Below, one piece after another: positions 10,926 through 22,507 of a stretch of 64,000 nt of DNA (positions within the stretch are counted from its first letter, which is position 1; each line of letters opens with the position of its first letter). The stretch is from assembly GCA_963576475.1 (NCBI GenBank), contig OY754973.1, positions 7,455,552 through 7,519,551 on the forward strand, read 5' to 3'. The translations under genes were made by a program, and so were the position numbers. A model generated the notes under the pieces. The model ran no database searches. It was not told the origin of the DNA and worked only from the letters and a program-made list of their open reading frames with translations. The stretch comes from Molanna angustata (lineage: Eukaryota; Arthropoda; Insecta; Trichoptera; Molannidae).

Positions 10926-11058
10926 ACATACATACCATCATGGCTTATTATCCCACAATTTGATGTAACTACCGACAGGTTTGCGAGTGTACATTGCCTT
11001 ATAAAAGGAAATGCGACACCTGCTAGTATTCCCCGCATACCAGCCGTCGCCTCATAGC
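10926..11058 (-). mobile_element. SINE-D copy (decayed)
   Basis: On minus, the sequence includes a block related to GCACACCTGTCGCTGGTT and ends with ATGATGGTATGTATG. Related copies are 23241-23335 (plus) and 46034-46092 (minus). All end in the tail GTGATGGTATG also found at the 3' end of LINE-B. Confidence 0.5.
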
Positions 11059-11509
11059 ACAAATAAATAAAACATATATTTTAACGTATTTCTGCTATTA
11101 TCAAGATTACAGTATTTCTGTTTTTATATTTAACATCGAAATTTTCAAGTAATTTGTTCATCATTAAAAATATGTTTCAATAAGTAAACATATTGATCAC
11201 AAATTATAACATGACATGTGTAGTTTTCGTTGGTTATTCACTTTCGATTTGATATAACAATTCTTATAAACACGACTATGGCAATGCATTATACATATTG
11301 CTTTATACATTACTTCAAAAGAAAGCCTAGGGCAATGAGCGCAATGGAAATTATGTAGACACTGCTTGTTTGCTTGCACTCTGGTGAGAGTAAAAACATA
11401 TGTTTTTAGATTGTATAATATGTTGAATATTGAATTTATTTATAAATAAATATTAATAATAAATATAATCATTATCATACAATCTATTATAAACCAAGAT
11501 TTGGCTGAG
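11059..11509. other. Unassigned AT-rich DNA
   Basis: No repeat match and no convincing open frame. A 60-codon minus-strand frame (11197-11379) has several cysteines but no motif that I recognise. Confidence 0.4.
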
Positions 11510-11935
11510 TGTTTTATTTCCACGGGTAATTGTTGAATGGAATTTTGTCGACTGATGGCTTCACAAAGTAATAAGCCTTCAGAGAGTCGCTTTTTATCAT
11601 TAGATTTTCCGGATCGCAGAGTACCGTTTTACTGGTGGAATTGAAGTCAAAAAAGCTGATTACTTTAAGTGCTATTAATAAGACCCTTCGTGATCATGTA
11701 AGGAAATTCACAATCCGGGAGATTTGTGAGGTGGAAGATGTGGTCAGATGGTGGCGACAACTTGAAGATTCAGAAAATGAATCCCTTATGGATTCCGTAC
11801 ATGGCTCTGCATGACCAGGAAGACCACTAAAACGCGAGAAATCTGGAGTTCAAACTCACAAGAGACTCCCCCCGCCTGGAACAACTCGAAACGACTACAG
11901 AGTCTAAGATAAGAATCTGAAGAATTTATTATAAA
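11510..11935 (+). other. Decayed coding-like segment of unknown origin
   Basis: Two overlapping plus-strand frames have protein-like composition: MASQSNKPSESRFLSLDF near 11550-11605, and around 11645-11800 a frame containing KTLRDHVRKFTIREICEVED and VVRWWRQLEDSENESL. They are joined only through frameshifts and stops. This looks like a dead piece of a transposon or retrotransposon protein, but I do not recognise the family. Confidence 0.35.
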
Positions 11936-11977
11936 AATTTACCCTCTGACATCTCAAGTAATGTCAGAGAGTAAATT

Positions 11978-12185
11978 GCCGACCGCCGTGGCACAGTTAG
12001 TGAGCCGTTTGGCTTCTGTGCGGGCGTTCTGGTTTCGATTCCCAGCAGAGGAGAAATTTATTCAAATTCATATCTCACGCAAATATTGCTTCTCGGGGTG
12101 TAAACACTGGTTTGGTGAAAGAAATGTCCATGTTGAAATAATCTCGTCAATTAGCAGGGTGCGAGGAAGTGTTTATTATTATTAA
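11978..12185 (+). mobile_element. SINE-C copy
   Basis: Complete head (GCCGACCGCCGTGGCACAGT, B-box-like GGTTTCGATTCCC), body (GAGAAATTTATTCAAATTCA) and 3' part (GGGTGCGAGGAAGTGTTTAT). The 3' end is followed by TTATTATTAAG. Confidence 0.85.
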
Positions 12186-12479
12186 GAAAATGTGATTAAT
12201 TATGGATGATGTTGGGGCGTCAGCGAACGGCGCTATATAAATTGTAATTTATATTTCTATGTTGTCCACTCAGCTAACGGTCATTTAAAAAATTGTGCAT
12301 ATCGAGATCATTCTCGGTGTGGTCATCCATTAGGTACCTACTTGATAATTTTTATGGTTAAGTATAATGCAATCGCATTACGATTAGATGACCTCGTATT
12401 TTGACGTCGGCTCTCCAACGTAACTTTTTACCAGTCTCGTATTGACATGTTCGTTGGGATTTGCATGAAATTAATAACT

Positions 12480-13525
12480 ATTAAGCTGATTATTTTATCT
12501 ATTAATCTCCACACTATGTAATAGTGGAGAGTCATGATTTCACAATTTTTAAGCGTATTTTTTTACATCAATTTCTCAACGGGTATCGTGTAGAGAGTGC
12601 ACACTGTGAGTTTCGTCGTGATGTGTTTGTATGTATGGCGTACGCCGTACGGATTATACTTTTTGTGTCCTCTCTACAGCCCATCATACGTGTTAAGTGC
12701 ATAGACCAAAGGTGATTAGTTTTCCATAGACAACTTTTAATTTCTTCTCTATATTGTTTTTAAAACTATAAGTCCATTGACTTATAGCTGATTAGTTTTC
12801 CATAGATATCCGTTAATTTCTTCTCTATGATTTCCGTCAAAATTTTCAAAATGCTCTCACGGTCTGGAAAAACGAGGTATTTTTATACTGTTTGACATTT
12901 TGATACAGCAAAAATACACTCATCAAAAATGCATTCAAGGATTGTCAAAATTTAAAGAAAAAAATATATGGTCTGCCATATCAACGTAAAATAAATTTCA
13001 TATTTGTATGAAAAATGTATATAACTGAAGTATAATAGTTTCTGTATGGGAAAATTGAGTGATCAACTTCATTATTGATATTGTATGTGTATCTATAGAC
13101 GTGTGTAAGTGTGTTTTCTTACTCTCCACTTCTATCTTCCTCAAGGGGTAAGCAGTGAGAACCGAACACCGGATTCTTCTATCTTGACACATATACATCG
13201 CCTCATCAACATTGATACACTGTCTCATACATGCTCATCTTTATTTATTTATTAAGAGAAATGCATCTTGCTAGTAATGTAATTTTTCATAAATACTTTT
13301 CAACAGGTATCATGTAAAAAATGCAACTATGGGTTCGTGACAATGTTTTTGTGTGTATGGCGTAATGTGAAAACTTTTGTTTCTGGGAATCTTATATTTC
13401 TTTAATAATATAATAGAAATGTACTTCATAAAAATTCATTTAGAGATTGTCAACCTTTCAAGAAGAAAAAATTAACACTTACTATGGCGTGGAGAGTTTA
13501 GTGTTGGTTACAACCCACTCGTTTT
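12480..13525 (+). repeat. Composite dispersed repeat Z, copy 1
   Basis: About 1 kb sharing ordered blocks with 16270-17965: GAGTTTCGTCGTGATGT, GTCCTCTCTACAGCCCA, TGATTAGTTTTCCATAGA, GTATGAAAAATGTATATAA, GATATTGTATGTGTATCTAT and the end GGTTACAACCCACTCGTTTT. Several blocks occur twice within the unit (for example TTAGTTTTCCATAGA at 12717 and 12790), so Z is itself internally duplicated. No coding capacity. It contains a LINE-B fragment at 13132-13243. Confidence 0.7.
13132..13243 (-). mobile_element. LINE-B 3' fragment inside repeat Z
   Basis: Minus-strand sequence matching the LINE-B C-terminus (GTTCGGTTCTCACTGCTTAC and the ATGAGACAGTGT block). The equivalent fragment sits at the same internal position in the other Z copy (17375-17495), so it was already part of Z before Z was dispersed. 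Confidence 0.7.
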
Positions 13526-13820
13526 TTTATAAGAACACAACTGCGTGTATGTCTCGTGCGGTCCAAATATAATTCTTTAAGTTGGTGAAGTTCATTACCT
13601 CGATTTCTCATATTGCTAATGAAATATCTTATCATTTCTCTGTCATTTTTCGCAGGTGTTCTTTATGTTAATGCGCTACATAAGCTAAAGACTCAAGTCC
13701 TTATTTGAGCTTGAAATATATGGAAAGATTTACTTTTTTGACTTAGTTAAGTTGTTCATGTTTTGACGAAATCATTTATATTTTTATTCAGTCGAAAAAT
13801 AAGAAGAGGTGAGGTAAAGT

Positions 13821-13935
13821 TGTCGCCAAATAACATGAACTTTTAGCCGAGAAGGGGGAAATTTACACGCAAACTAACGAAGCAAAAAGACATAATTTTG
13901 CGCTCTGCGCAACCGGAAGCTTGTTCAAGATGTTT
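13821..13935 (-). mobile_element. MITE M2 copy
   Basis: Reverse-orientation relative of 5094-5218. Left end GTTGTCGCCAAATAACATGA, centre CAAAAAGACATAATTTTGCG, right end TTCAAGATGTTTGGCGAA. Confidence 0.65.
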
Positions 13936-14019
13936 GGCGAATATTATAATTTAAGTAGGCTATCATTTTATCAGAGGTTCGCATATGATATTTAAAGTCC
14001 CAATTGTCAATGATTACAA

Positions 14020-14700
14020 AGATATAGAAAATTTAACCAACGACGTATGCAAAGTATCTTGGAAAATTGGTCTCAAAAAGAGTATATGAAAAACCAAAGC
14101 CATGCAAAGTCGTCGAAGAGCATTTTGGTAGATGGAAAGGTCATCGAATATGTTCCAGTTACGTTTATCTTGGACACACTATGAAGCTCGCAAAATAAAA
14201 TCAAGAGGCAGTAATCGATAGAAGAGGTCTAGCATGGGTCGCCTTTGGTTAACTCTCTTACATGCTTACATCCTCAAGTCTTCTAAGTACGTCAATTATC
14301 TGAAAAGAAAGTCCTTGACGCTTGCATTCTCCCGGTACTGTAAATGGCTGTGAAACTTATGTATTTACAAACAGAATTCTACATAAGCTAACAGTAACAA
14401 AAAGAGCCATGAAAGAGCCGTGTATTTCGTTGAGAGACGAGAAAAATAATTTGTGGATAAGATAAAAAAACCAAATCACCCACGTTGTTCAAAGAGTAGC
14501 CAATCGGAAGTGGAGTTAAGTAGATGGACCAGAACAGTGCTGGAATGGCGACCTAGAGCGGCCAGTGTTGGAAAATCCCAAGCAAGGTGGTTCGACGATA
14601 TTAGATACGTGGCTGGTGGCGGTTGGATGCCGTCTGCTAGGAAAGAAAAGCTGGGGAGGCCTATGTACTTAACTGGACCAAAGAGGGCAGAAATGATAAT
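14020..14700 (+). pseudogene. LINE-C reverse transcriptase C-terminal remnant
   Basis: Decayed coding of a non-LTR retrotransposon. Around 14115-14175 a frame-broken VDGKVIEYVP...YVYLGHTMKLAK is visible, then DRRGLAWVAFG, then a region equivalent to the RAM-x8-SLRD-x-I motif (PCISLRDEKNN). From 14519, WTRTVLEWRPRAASVGKSQA is followed by RWFDDIRYVAGGGWM. These are the post-RT and tail motifs of LINEs with the RW-DDI-x-VAG-GWM signature. The same tail occurs intact at 22869-23042. Stops and frameshifts are frequent, and there is no 5' part. Confidence 0.75.
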
Positions 14701-14769
14701 GATCAATTTACAAATATATATATTCGTTTTTCAACGGAAAGCAAAACATGTAGGTGAGTGACGAACAAA

Positions 14770-15885
14770 TCGTAATGTTGACAAATATTTACGATACCAT
14801 ATTTCTTTTTTTATTTTATTCGGAAACATAACAACTTTTTTATAAATTACATGTAATATAGTTACAAAATTAACAAAGAAATTAGCCAATTATAGTGCTA
14901 CACTAAATTATACAAACATTTTTCATATTATTCCACGAAGAGAATATTGATCAAGTGATTGAGATTTAGGATATGGTAAGTTATTGTATGGGAAATGAAC
15001 TGAAAGGATGAAATATGATAATTTCACTAACCGATGCTTGTAAGCGCATTAAGAATATGCTTTAGTCCTTTGTAGAGGCAAATTAAATAGATCGGGTTGA
15101 GGGTTAAGATTATTGTAGTTGTTACAGCAGCATTTAATAAAACTGTTTTGATCGTTATTCTGTTTGGTATTCGAGAAAAGTTTTGCATGCAGACGTCTAG
15201 CCAAATCCGTTGAGACGATTCATTCCAATGATGGAATATGCTGCAAGAACTATGTCTCCGTCTGTCCAATTGGAATTTGGATCATTATTTCAATAATTCA
15301 GTTAGTGTTGTGTTCTGTGTACATGGTCTATCGGTACCTACATGCTTACATATTTATCTATCCACTTAGACGACTCACATACCTGGTCGGTCTACCGTTC
15401 ATACAATAATGGAATATTCAAAGAACCGATAATAATTTATCAGTCGAAACCGATCGATTCAGATAGGGTCCGATACCCGCAAAGTTCGACGATGCAAAGC
15501 TCGAGAATTTGTTTTGAGACCAGCACAATCAAATAAACTAATGCGTTCAGTAATAAGTAATTTGATAAAAAAAGGACGAGTATGAATTGTGCAAAAAGTT
15601 CATTGATAAAAATAGTCTCTTCCCAATCTACACTAGACTCTCCACTAATGACTTAATTTTAGTTTTAATTAAAAAACAAAATACATCCCGTCAACTTTCA
15701 ATCTCATAGTCATATATATACGGAGACGTGGCATTAGAGACGCGACGCACCCGAAGATTCACGAAGCAAACACCACTATCCTTCTGAAGATGACAAGCAA
15801 TGTCCAGTCGAAACCTCAAGGACACGGCTCCGCCCGGAACCATACAAAATCGACGCGGAGTACTCTATATATATAAATATACACC
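14770..15885. other. Unassigned DNA with possible repeat fragments
   Basis: Mostly AT-rich and non-coding. At about 15720-15860 there is a GC-richer block (GGAGACGTGGCATTAGAGAC, then GATGACAAGCAATGTCCAGT and CGGCTCCGCCCGGAACC) that looks like an element remnant, but no second copy is in this window. Confidence 0.35.
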
Positions 15886-16000
15886 TGGGGGGGCAAGTCT
15901 GGTCCAACCGGCGAAATCAAAACCCTCATGATTACCTATATCATGGATATAATTATCTTATGGAATTCTATGACATAAAGATATTATAGAATATATATTT
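15886..16000 (+). mobile_element. MITE M1, one arm
   Basis: GGGGGCAAGTCTGGTCCAAC and ATATCATGGATATAATTATC match the left arm of M1 (26440-26621). The palindromic partner arm is lost or too decayed to see. Confidence 0.65.
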
Positions 16001-16269
16001 TTATAAATATATGTATGTATATGTATTGTGAACTTTCTTAATTGAATTTTTTGTTTTATTCTTTTCATACACTTTGTTTTTTGTAATAATTTATTTTTTT
16101 TGTTTTATTACTATACTATGTATTTGTATATTAGTCATTCTTCTTGGTTGATTTTTATCTTCTTAATACTTACTTGATTATTTTTTTTTATTTTTTATGC
16201 ACTTAGATGATGTGTTTATGATATGTTTTTTATATTATTTTTTATGTATGGTTGTTATATACCGTAAAT
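16001..16269. other. Low-complexity AT-rich spacer
   Basis: T-rich sequence with repeated TTTTATTTTT-like runs. No feature seen. Confidence 0.5.
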
Positions 16270-16384
16270 AAATAAATCGATTTCTCAATGGGTATCATGT
16301 ACATAGTGCATACTTTGAGTTTCGTCGTGATGTTATTGTGTGTATGCCGTAATCCGTATTCCGTACACTAATATGAAAAGTTGT

Positions 16385-16518
16385 ATAGTTTTCGCCAAAT
16401 ACCTTGAATCTGGTTTCCGGGTACGCAGAGCGCAAATTTGTGTCTTTTTGCTTTGTTGGTAGGTATACGTGCGAATTGACCCATTCTCGGCGAAATCTAG
16501 TTATTTTTTATCGACAAC
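16385..16518 (+). mobile_element. MITE M2 copy inside repeat Z
   Basis: Left end GTTTTCGCCAAATACCTTGA and right end ATCGACAAC, flanked by TATA on both sides. The other Z copy lacks it at this point, so it inserted after Z was duplicated. Confidence 0.7.
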
Positions 16519-17374
16519 TATATCCTCTGTACAGCCCAAACTAAAAGGCCGATGAACTTCATATTGATACCGTATGTCTAAAGTACATTAACTTGCTTGA
16601 AGTGCTAATTAGTTTTCCATAGACAACGTTTTTTCTTTATGTTTTCATCTGTTAAAATTTTAAAAATGTCCTTGAAATTCAAGATATTTTAATTTTGTTT
16701 AAATTATTTATACACCATAAGCAATTTTCACAAAACTGCGTTCAGAGTTTATCAACCTTAAAAGAAAAATATATGACCGTTTGAAAAATTGGGTTCATAA
16801 TAATGGTTTTTTTATATGAAAAATGTATATAAGAAAAAAATTATGTTTGGCAATGTAATTTGATTTCATTAGAACTGATTAGTTTTACGTAGTACCTAAC
16901 GTTAAATTTCTTCATATGATTTTACATTTTAAAACTACGTACCTACACTAGTACGAAAATTTATGTCCTCTCTACAGCCTAAACTGATGTCTGACTTTGA
17001 TTTGATTATGATATCATATTTGTACAGTCTGAGCTGATTAGTTTTCCATAGATATCCGTTAATTTCTTCTTGTCTTTGATTTCACCTGTCAAAATTTTCA
17101 AAGTGCTCTCTCGGTCTAGAATATCAAGGTTTTTTTATTTTGTTAGATTTTTTGATACAATAGAAATACACTCTTTACGAATTCAGGAATTGTTAACCTT
17201 TAAAAAAATCTATGGTCTGTTATGAAAAAACGTTGGCATATAACACTAGTAAAATAGCTTCTGTATGGGAAAAGTGAGTTATCGACATCCATATTGATAT
17301 TGTATGTGTATCTATAGAAAACTGTATTTTTTTACTATCCACTATCATGAGTGTGATAGTATTCATCTACGTCT

Positions 17375-17495
17375 ACATACTATCACGCCATCTTCCTCAC
17401 GGGGTAGGTAGAGAGAACCAAACACCACATTCTTCTATCATGACACATCATCGCCTCAAGAACATTCATTCATCGTCTCATGCATACCCGTTTAC
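17375..17495 (-). mobile_element. LINE-B 3' fragment inside repeat Z
   Basis: Minus-strand 3' end of LINE-B. GTGAGGAAGATGGCGTGATA and the (GTAT)-like tail are visible at its left edge. Same relative position as 13132-13243. Confidence 0.7.
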
Positions 17496-17699
17496 CGTTC
17501 AAGCAAATTTTTTACTTCAATTTTTCAAAATAGAGAACTGTGCATATTATGAATTTCGTTGCAATGTTTTTGTGTGTATGGTGTATTACTTTTTTTCTTC
17601 TGGGAAACTAATATTTGTATAGGAATCTTTTAGAAATGTACGCCATAAAAATATATTTTGGGACTGTCAACCTTTCAATAAGAAAAAATGAACACTAAA

Positions 17700-17918
17700 A
17701 AAATGAATGGGGCACAGTTGATAAGCCGTTCTGTATATGTGTGGGTGTCCTGGGTTCGATTCTCAGTAGAGGAGAAATTTATTTAAATTTATTTCTCACG
17801 CAAATATTGCTTCTCTGGTCTGGCAACACTGGTTTATTGAAAAACTTGCCATACTCGCCATAAACTCGCCACTTGCGCAGGGTGCAAGGAAGTGTTCATT
17901 ATTTATTTATTTAACACT
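17700..17918 (+). mobile_element. SINE-C copy inside repeat Z, with target duplication
   Basis: Head partly lost (GGGGCACAGTTGATAAGCCG), B box GGGTTCGATTCTC, full body and the end GTGCAAGGAAGTGTTCATTA. The 7-bp repeat AACACTA flanks it (left at about 17687, right at about 17920). The other Z copy has the uninterrupted site (AACACTTACTATGG near 13472). Confidence 0.8.
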
Positions 17919-17965
17919 ATGTAGTGGAGAGTATAGTGTTGGCCACAACTCACTCGTTTTTGTAT

Positions 17966-19720
17966 ATGTTGTATGGGAGCTTTCGAGTGGCTTAGATTTG
18001 ATGATAAGATAGTAGGTAAGCGTTTTAAAAATTAGATAAGCTTTAGTAGGTACTCGGCATGATATGCGTTTTCATTGAGTTAGCTGCCAACAGTAAACAT
18101 TTATGGTGATAAATAACCATATAATTATTCATCACATGTAAAACCACAAATATGATATATACTTACATAGTTTGATTATTCAATATCGATAAGGACACAT
18201 AATATAATCTGAATATATCATTGATGTCATATTCTGAATATGTATATCATTAATGTCACAACATGTGCATGTGTTATAAGTCAATTGACCTAGAACTAAT
18301 CAGTTTTTCATAGAAAACAGTAATTTTTTTTTATAATCCGTCAATACTTTTACTATTTTCGTTTGTTTTATGGTCTACCATTTTTTATTCATAATAATGT
18401 ATGTACAGTAAAAATAAACCCTCTTGCAATATATAGGTACATTAAACAAAAATACGTAAATGAAATGCCATGAAACAGTATGTCTTTGAAAATATATATT
18501 CAAAATTTGTAATTTCACTTCATAAAAATGATTTTAAAAATAATATAAGAACATCTGAGAAATTTATACCATTACATAACATTTATTTTAAAATACATAA
18601 ATTACGATAAGTATTATTTTTTTATAAATAATTAATTTTTAAATAACTGTTTTTTTTTATATTTCCCCTCTTATTCGAATATAGGCATGAAAAATGTAAG
18701 TCTGGCATCTGGGAGTGGTTGCGTTTACCAGTGCGCCCCCCTTTCTTTAGGTGAAAATTACAGATTTTAGGATCATTTGTATCTTTGTAAATCGTTTTTG
18801 TGCTCTTATGCCATCTATCTATTACAATGGAACTTGGTGATTTGTTCAGCGGTCACCCGGGAAGATAGTAACAGTAAGTACATATTTAACAAACGGACGG
18901 TGATAGGTACAAATAACATACAAGTACCTACAAATAATGTTAAAGTCTGTAATTTTCACCTATAAAGAGGATGCGCACTGGTAAACGTGCCAGAATTACT
19001 TTTTTCACTCCCAGATGCCAGAATTACTTTTTTCATACCTATATTCGATAAGAAAGGAAAAAAATCAGCCATTAAATAATGATTAATCGAAAACGTTGCT
19101 ATCTCTCGGACTAGAATGTAATACAAGTGTTCGTTGGCACGCTAATTTTTCAATCAATATAGTGCTTCTACTGATGTGATATGCTATTACTACGAACATT
19201 TTTCGCTTAGTTTAAGGAATGTATTCGTATCGTCAAGGACGTGTTTTAATACTATAAAAATATTCAAGTATGTTTATTTTTGCGGTATGGTCCATTGACT
19301 CTTGGGTATTTTTAAATTGAATGCATTACTTGCTCTGAGAATATAATTGGTTTTAGTTAAATACCTAACAAACAATGGCAAAATAATAATGTTATGACTA
19401 TGGTTTCGGAGGTTGTTAAAATTAATATGAAAAGTGTTGGTTGGTTCATTTCCAGTACCCCATCCTTCGGCGGCCCAATATAATTCATTCCCGAGAAGCT
19501 TTTAGCTCGGCTACGTTTTCTGAATAAACAGGTAGATGGCGGTATACTACAGTCTACTATAAAATCACAAAATGTAAACATTACATAATATACAAAAACG
19601 TAAATAAAAAAAAATGAGGACCTTTCAAAGTTTTCTTCGCGTTAATATGAAGAGTAAAAATATTTCATGTCAATACGTAGATTGTTTACATTCATACTGC
19701 CAATATCAAACGCGGCAACC
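17966..19720. other. Unassigned AT-rich DNA
   Basis: Contains a weak repeat Z block (ACTAATCAGTTTTTCATAGA near 18295) and, at about 18700-19040, two imperfect inverted segments sharing CTGGCATCTGGGAGT / ACTCCCAGATGCCAG and CACTGGTAAACG / CGTTTACCAGTG. These could be arms of an old inverted-repeat element of roughly 350 bp. No gene seen. Confidence 0.4.
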
Positions 19721-19724
19721 AATT

Positions 19725-20232
19725 TTAAACAAACAGGGTTTCTCGAACTTTTTTTTATTAAGAAAAACATTTTTTACAACTTATTTATGTGTTCTGCCTA
19801 TATTTCCATTTTTATATACATAATATCGTTAATTCGCCGATACACCCCAACTAGGCAATTTAATTTTCTATTGAAAAGGTACTTACATCATAGTAGTACA
19901 TCTCAAACATTTTTTTGGAAAAATTGAATTTAGTGACGACATCGCTTCACATAATTTGTATGGCAGCATACACAATATGTACGGGGACTCTCAATAGTTT
20001 GATACTTAATCTCTATGCATACACCATCAAGCTGTTTACATATTCGGGGGTAAGGAAAAATTCTGACCTTCTCATTATCCTATTCTGACATGATTTGAAT
20101 AGAAAAAAAAATCTTAAAATATTCAATACTTAATTCAGATTTAAGGGTTTATGGTGTGGTACGTATTTAACTATACATACATACCTACAATCGCCATCGA
20201 CAGTCGGATCTCATATGTAACGTTCAACTAGT
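19725..20232 (+). mobile_element. Helitron-like non-autonomous element, copy 1
   Basis: About 500 bp matching the reverse complement of 30076-30562: CAGGGTTTCTCGAAC, CTGCCTATATTTCCATTTTT, GAATTTAGTGACGACAT and CAATAGTTTGATACTTAATC. It ends TCGACAGTCGGATCTCAT...TCAACTAG followed by T. In sibling copies the end carries a CATGT-N3-ACATG hairpin before CAACTAG; here the hairpin is mutated. No flanking duplication. Confidence 0.6.
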
Positions 20233-20882
20233 AATTTAATACAAATATGTACTCAGATTGTTTCCTTGTACCTACCTAATACTATTTATACAAAATTTTT
20301 TAATAATACCGTAAGTATTATTATAAAAAATGTGATTAGATTCAAAACTAGGTATCCAAGACTATGAAACGAGGCTACAAGATCAAGTTTCGATCTTGCA
20401 TTTGCTTATTTGGCCAGGAACTGAACATTAATTTGGACTGGTCTGGTATGCATAACTTCTTGAACGTTTATTTAATTTTTCTGGGTTTAAAAACTTCACA
20501 TTCACCTCTTCTAATTCGATGTACCTCTCCACCTTATACCAACCCCTTCATCTTTTTTTCTTTTTCAGTGTGACTCGTTTTACTTTCCAGTTTGTTGATG
20601 TTTTGTCAAAGTTCAAATCGAAAAAGGCGTAATACTTAGTGTAAAGCGCGTCTGGCACGATCGCATTATTCATGCAACATTATCTATCGCGAAATATTCG
20701 CGGAAACGCATAAAATATATACCTTCATTGCATACTTATATAATCCAAATGTCTTACATAATATTTCATAACATTGCTGTGTCCATTATCTTTTACGGTA
20801 ACGTCGTTTTGAATTTTCGTCAAATACGAACTAACATGTATTTAAAACACGCGAAAGAAGTTGGGTCTTCTTAATAATAATA
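20233..20882. other. Unassigned DNA
   Basis: No repeat match or convincing coding. A 69-codon plus-strand frame (20364-20573) lacks recognisable motifs. Confidence 0.4.
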
Positions 20883-21060
20883 ATGAATACTTCCTTGCAC
20901 CCTGCGCAGTGGCGAGTTATTGCCGTATGGCAATTTATTCCAATTAACCAGTGTTTCCAGCCCAGAGAAGCATTATGTGCGTGAGAAATGAATTTAAATA
21001 AATTTCTCCTCTGCTGGGAATCGAAACCAGGACGCCCGCACAGAAACTTACGGCTTATAA
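20883..21060 (-). mobile_element. SINE-C copy, head truncated
   Basis: Minus-strand body and tail of SINE-C. On plus it starts ACTTCCTTGCACCCTGCGCA and ends CTGGGAATCGAAACCAGGAC...GGCTTA, so the first part of the tRNA-like head is missing. Confidence 0.8.
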
Positions 21061-21275
21061 TTCTTTATAAATAATTATAATTCTTATTTACGATTTTAAT
21101 TAAAATGTTCAATAAGTAATTACTATGATAAACTTTGTCGTGTACCTACCTAAATATTTGTAACATTCTATTTTTGTAAGAAAACTACATAATAAATATA
21201 CACATTTAACCTAAGTGAGTATTTGACAATGAATAATCCACTAATTATAAAAAAAAAACATTTATTTTACTGTAT

Positions 21276-21491
21276 TTACAGACGGACTACATCACATTTT
21301 TCGATTCTGTGAGACTCTTGGTTTTGCAAACTCGACCTTGTATAATATTCTAGACTATGACCGAGACTGGATTTGTCCATCACTGATGTTCGCAATATAG
21401 GAATGTGTGAACCCACAGACTTTTCGGTATATCCTTTTCTGCATAAATTGTCCATGTTCCAACTGTTATTAGATTGTGAGTCGATTCCAAA
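21276..21491 (-). other. Candidate terminal coding exon of a host gene
   Basis: The minus-strand frame from about 21515 down to 21276 has low-repeat, protein-like composition: it contains HIQFGIDSQSNNSWNMDNL, SVGSHIPILRTSVMDKSS and ends HRIEKCDVVRL-stop. A splice-acceptor-like AACGATTAG lies immediately upstream (just above 21512). AATAAA follows about 15 bases after the stop, suiting a 3' terminal exon. No domain is recognised, no partner exon can be placed, and it matches none of the window's repeats. The serine-rich, hydrophilic make-up would suit a regulatory tail, but that is speculation. Confidence 0.3.
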
Positions 21492-21515
21492 TTGAATATG
21501 CATTCGTACCGCATG

Positions 21516-22320
21516 CTAATCGTTTGCATATTGCATATTATGTTTCAACGATAAATTGCTATAATATAGGTATAATACATAATATAATGGTAGTTGGGAA
21601 TATAATTCACCTCCGGGCGATCTTGTGATTGGTATTCATAAACGTACGTACGTTCCTCTACCAGTTCGGCGATAATTTGAACATGTTGTATCAGCTTAGC
21701 GTTCACTATAATAGATATATAGGTGTGAACGATCCTCAGTATCAAAACGACGCGACGTCGTTGTAAATGAGCTTCGTATACCTAAATGTATTCATACAAG
21801 TACCGCATGTTTCGTTTTTGATAGAATAATTGGCGTTGGTCTATCAGTACATTCTTGTAAATCGTCCATGTCTCTTTCATGCATACGAGCTTAGTTTAAT
21901 TTTATTTCATTGTTAGATCTTTTTTGTTTTTTGTGAGTTAAATTTATCTTATTGCAGGTTTACAATTAGATTGAGTACTTCGTCAAATATATTTAAAAAA
22001 GCGCTTATCAAGCTGCGTTCCGTTACTTCTTCAAAATTGTAAATAGAAAAATACATTAATCTAGTATCTATATAATAATATTCCTTCCCATTTCATAATT
22101 ATTAGCACAAGATAATCACTTCCAAATAAAATAACAAAATTGCCTGTGTATATAGTCGAGGTTCTATTGTTGGAATAATATATATGCATAAAGCTTAAAA
22201 GTTTGTTTATCTTAAGAATGGTTGGTAATATTTTATCTTGTGTATCTATTTAATTTTGGAGATATTCTGTTCGATGCTCTTATAATTATTAATTTCTTCT
22301 TTGTAAAATTATCTTCTTCT
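21516..22320. other. Unassigned AT-rich DNA
   Basis: No feature supportable. The short frames are AT-rich and without motifs. Confidence 0.4.
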
Positions 22321-22323
22321 TAA

Positions 22324-22507
22324 AGGGGCAAGTCCGGCCAAACGGTGAAATTGAAACGAATATGATAATTATATCCATGATAACCCATATCATGGATATA
22401 ATTATCATATAGAGTTGAAAAATATTTTAAGATATGGGATTATTACATCCATCATATGGATAATCATAAAGGTTTTGATTTCACCGTTTGACCAGACTTG
22501 AATCCCT
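22324..22507. mobile_element. MITE M1, complete palindromic copy
   Basis: GGGGCAAGTCCGGCCAAACG at the left pairs with CGTTTGACCAGACTTG at the right, and the arms continue through TATCATGGATATAATTATC. The central part is diverged. On the minus strand just outside it (22656-22508) a coding-like frame contains ETSALKKAQGRSDRSFIEEA; its source is unknown. Confidence 0.8.

Larger units (their letters stand above)
16270..17965 (+). repeat. Composite dispersed repeat Z, copy 2, with three insertions
   Basis: Aligns block by block to 12480-13525 but is longer because of an extra internal half-unit and inserted elements: MITE M2 (16385-16518) and SINE-C (17700-17918); the LINE-B piece (17375-17495) is shared with copy 1. 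It ends with GTTGGCCACAACTCACTCGT. Confidence 0.7.

Noticed and set aside
14476..14706. Minus-strand 76-codon frame
   Set aside because: It is antisense to the LINE-C remnant, which has recognisable protein motifs on the plus strand.
19357..19581. Minus-strand frame containing SGMNYIGPPKDGVLEMNQP as a coding exon
   Set aside because: The short protein-like stretch has no acceptor, donor or domain evidence, and its sequence looks like a possible dispersed repeat. Too weak to list as a gene.
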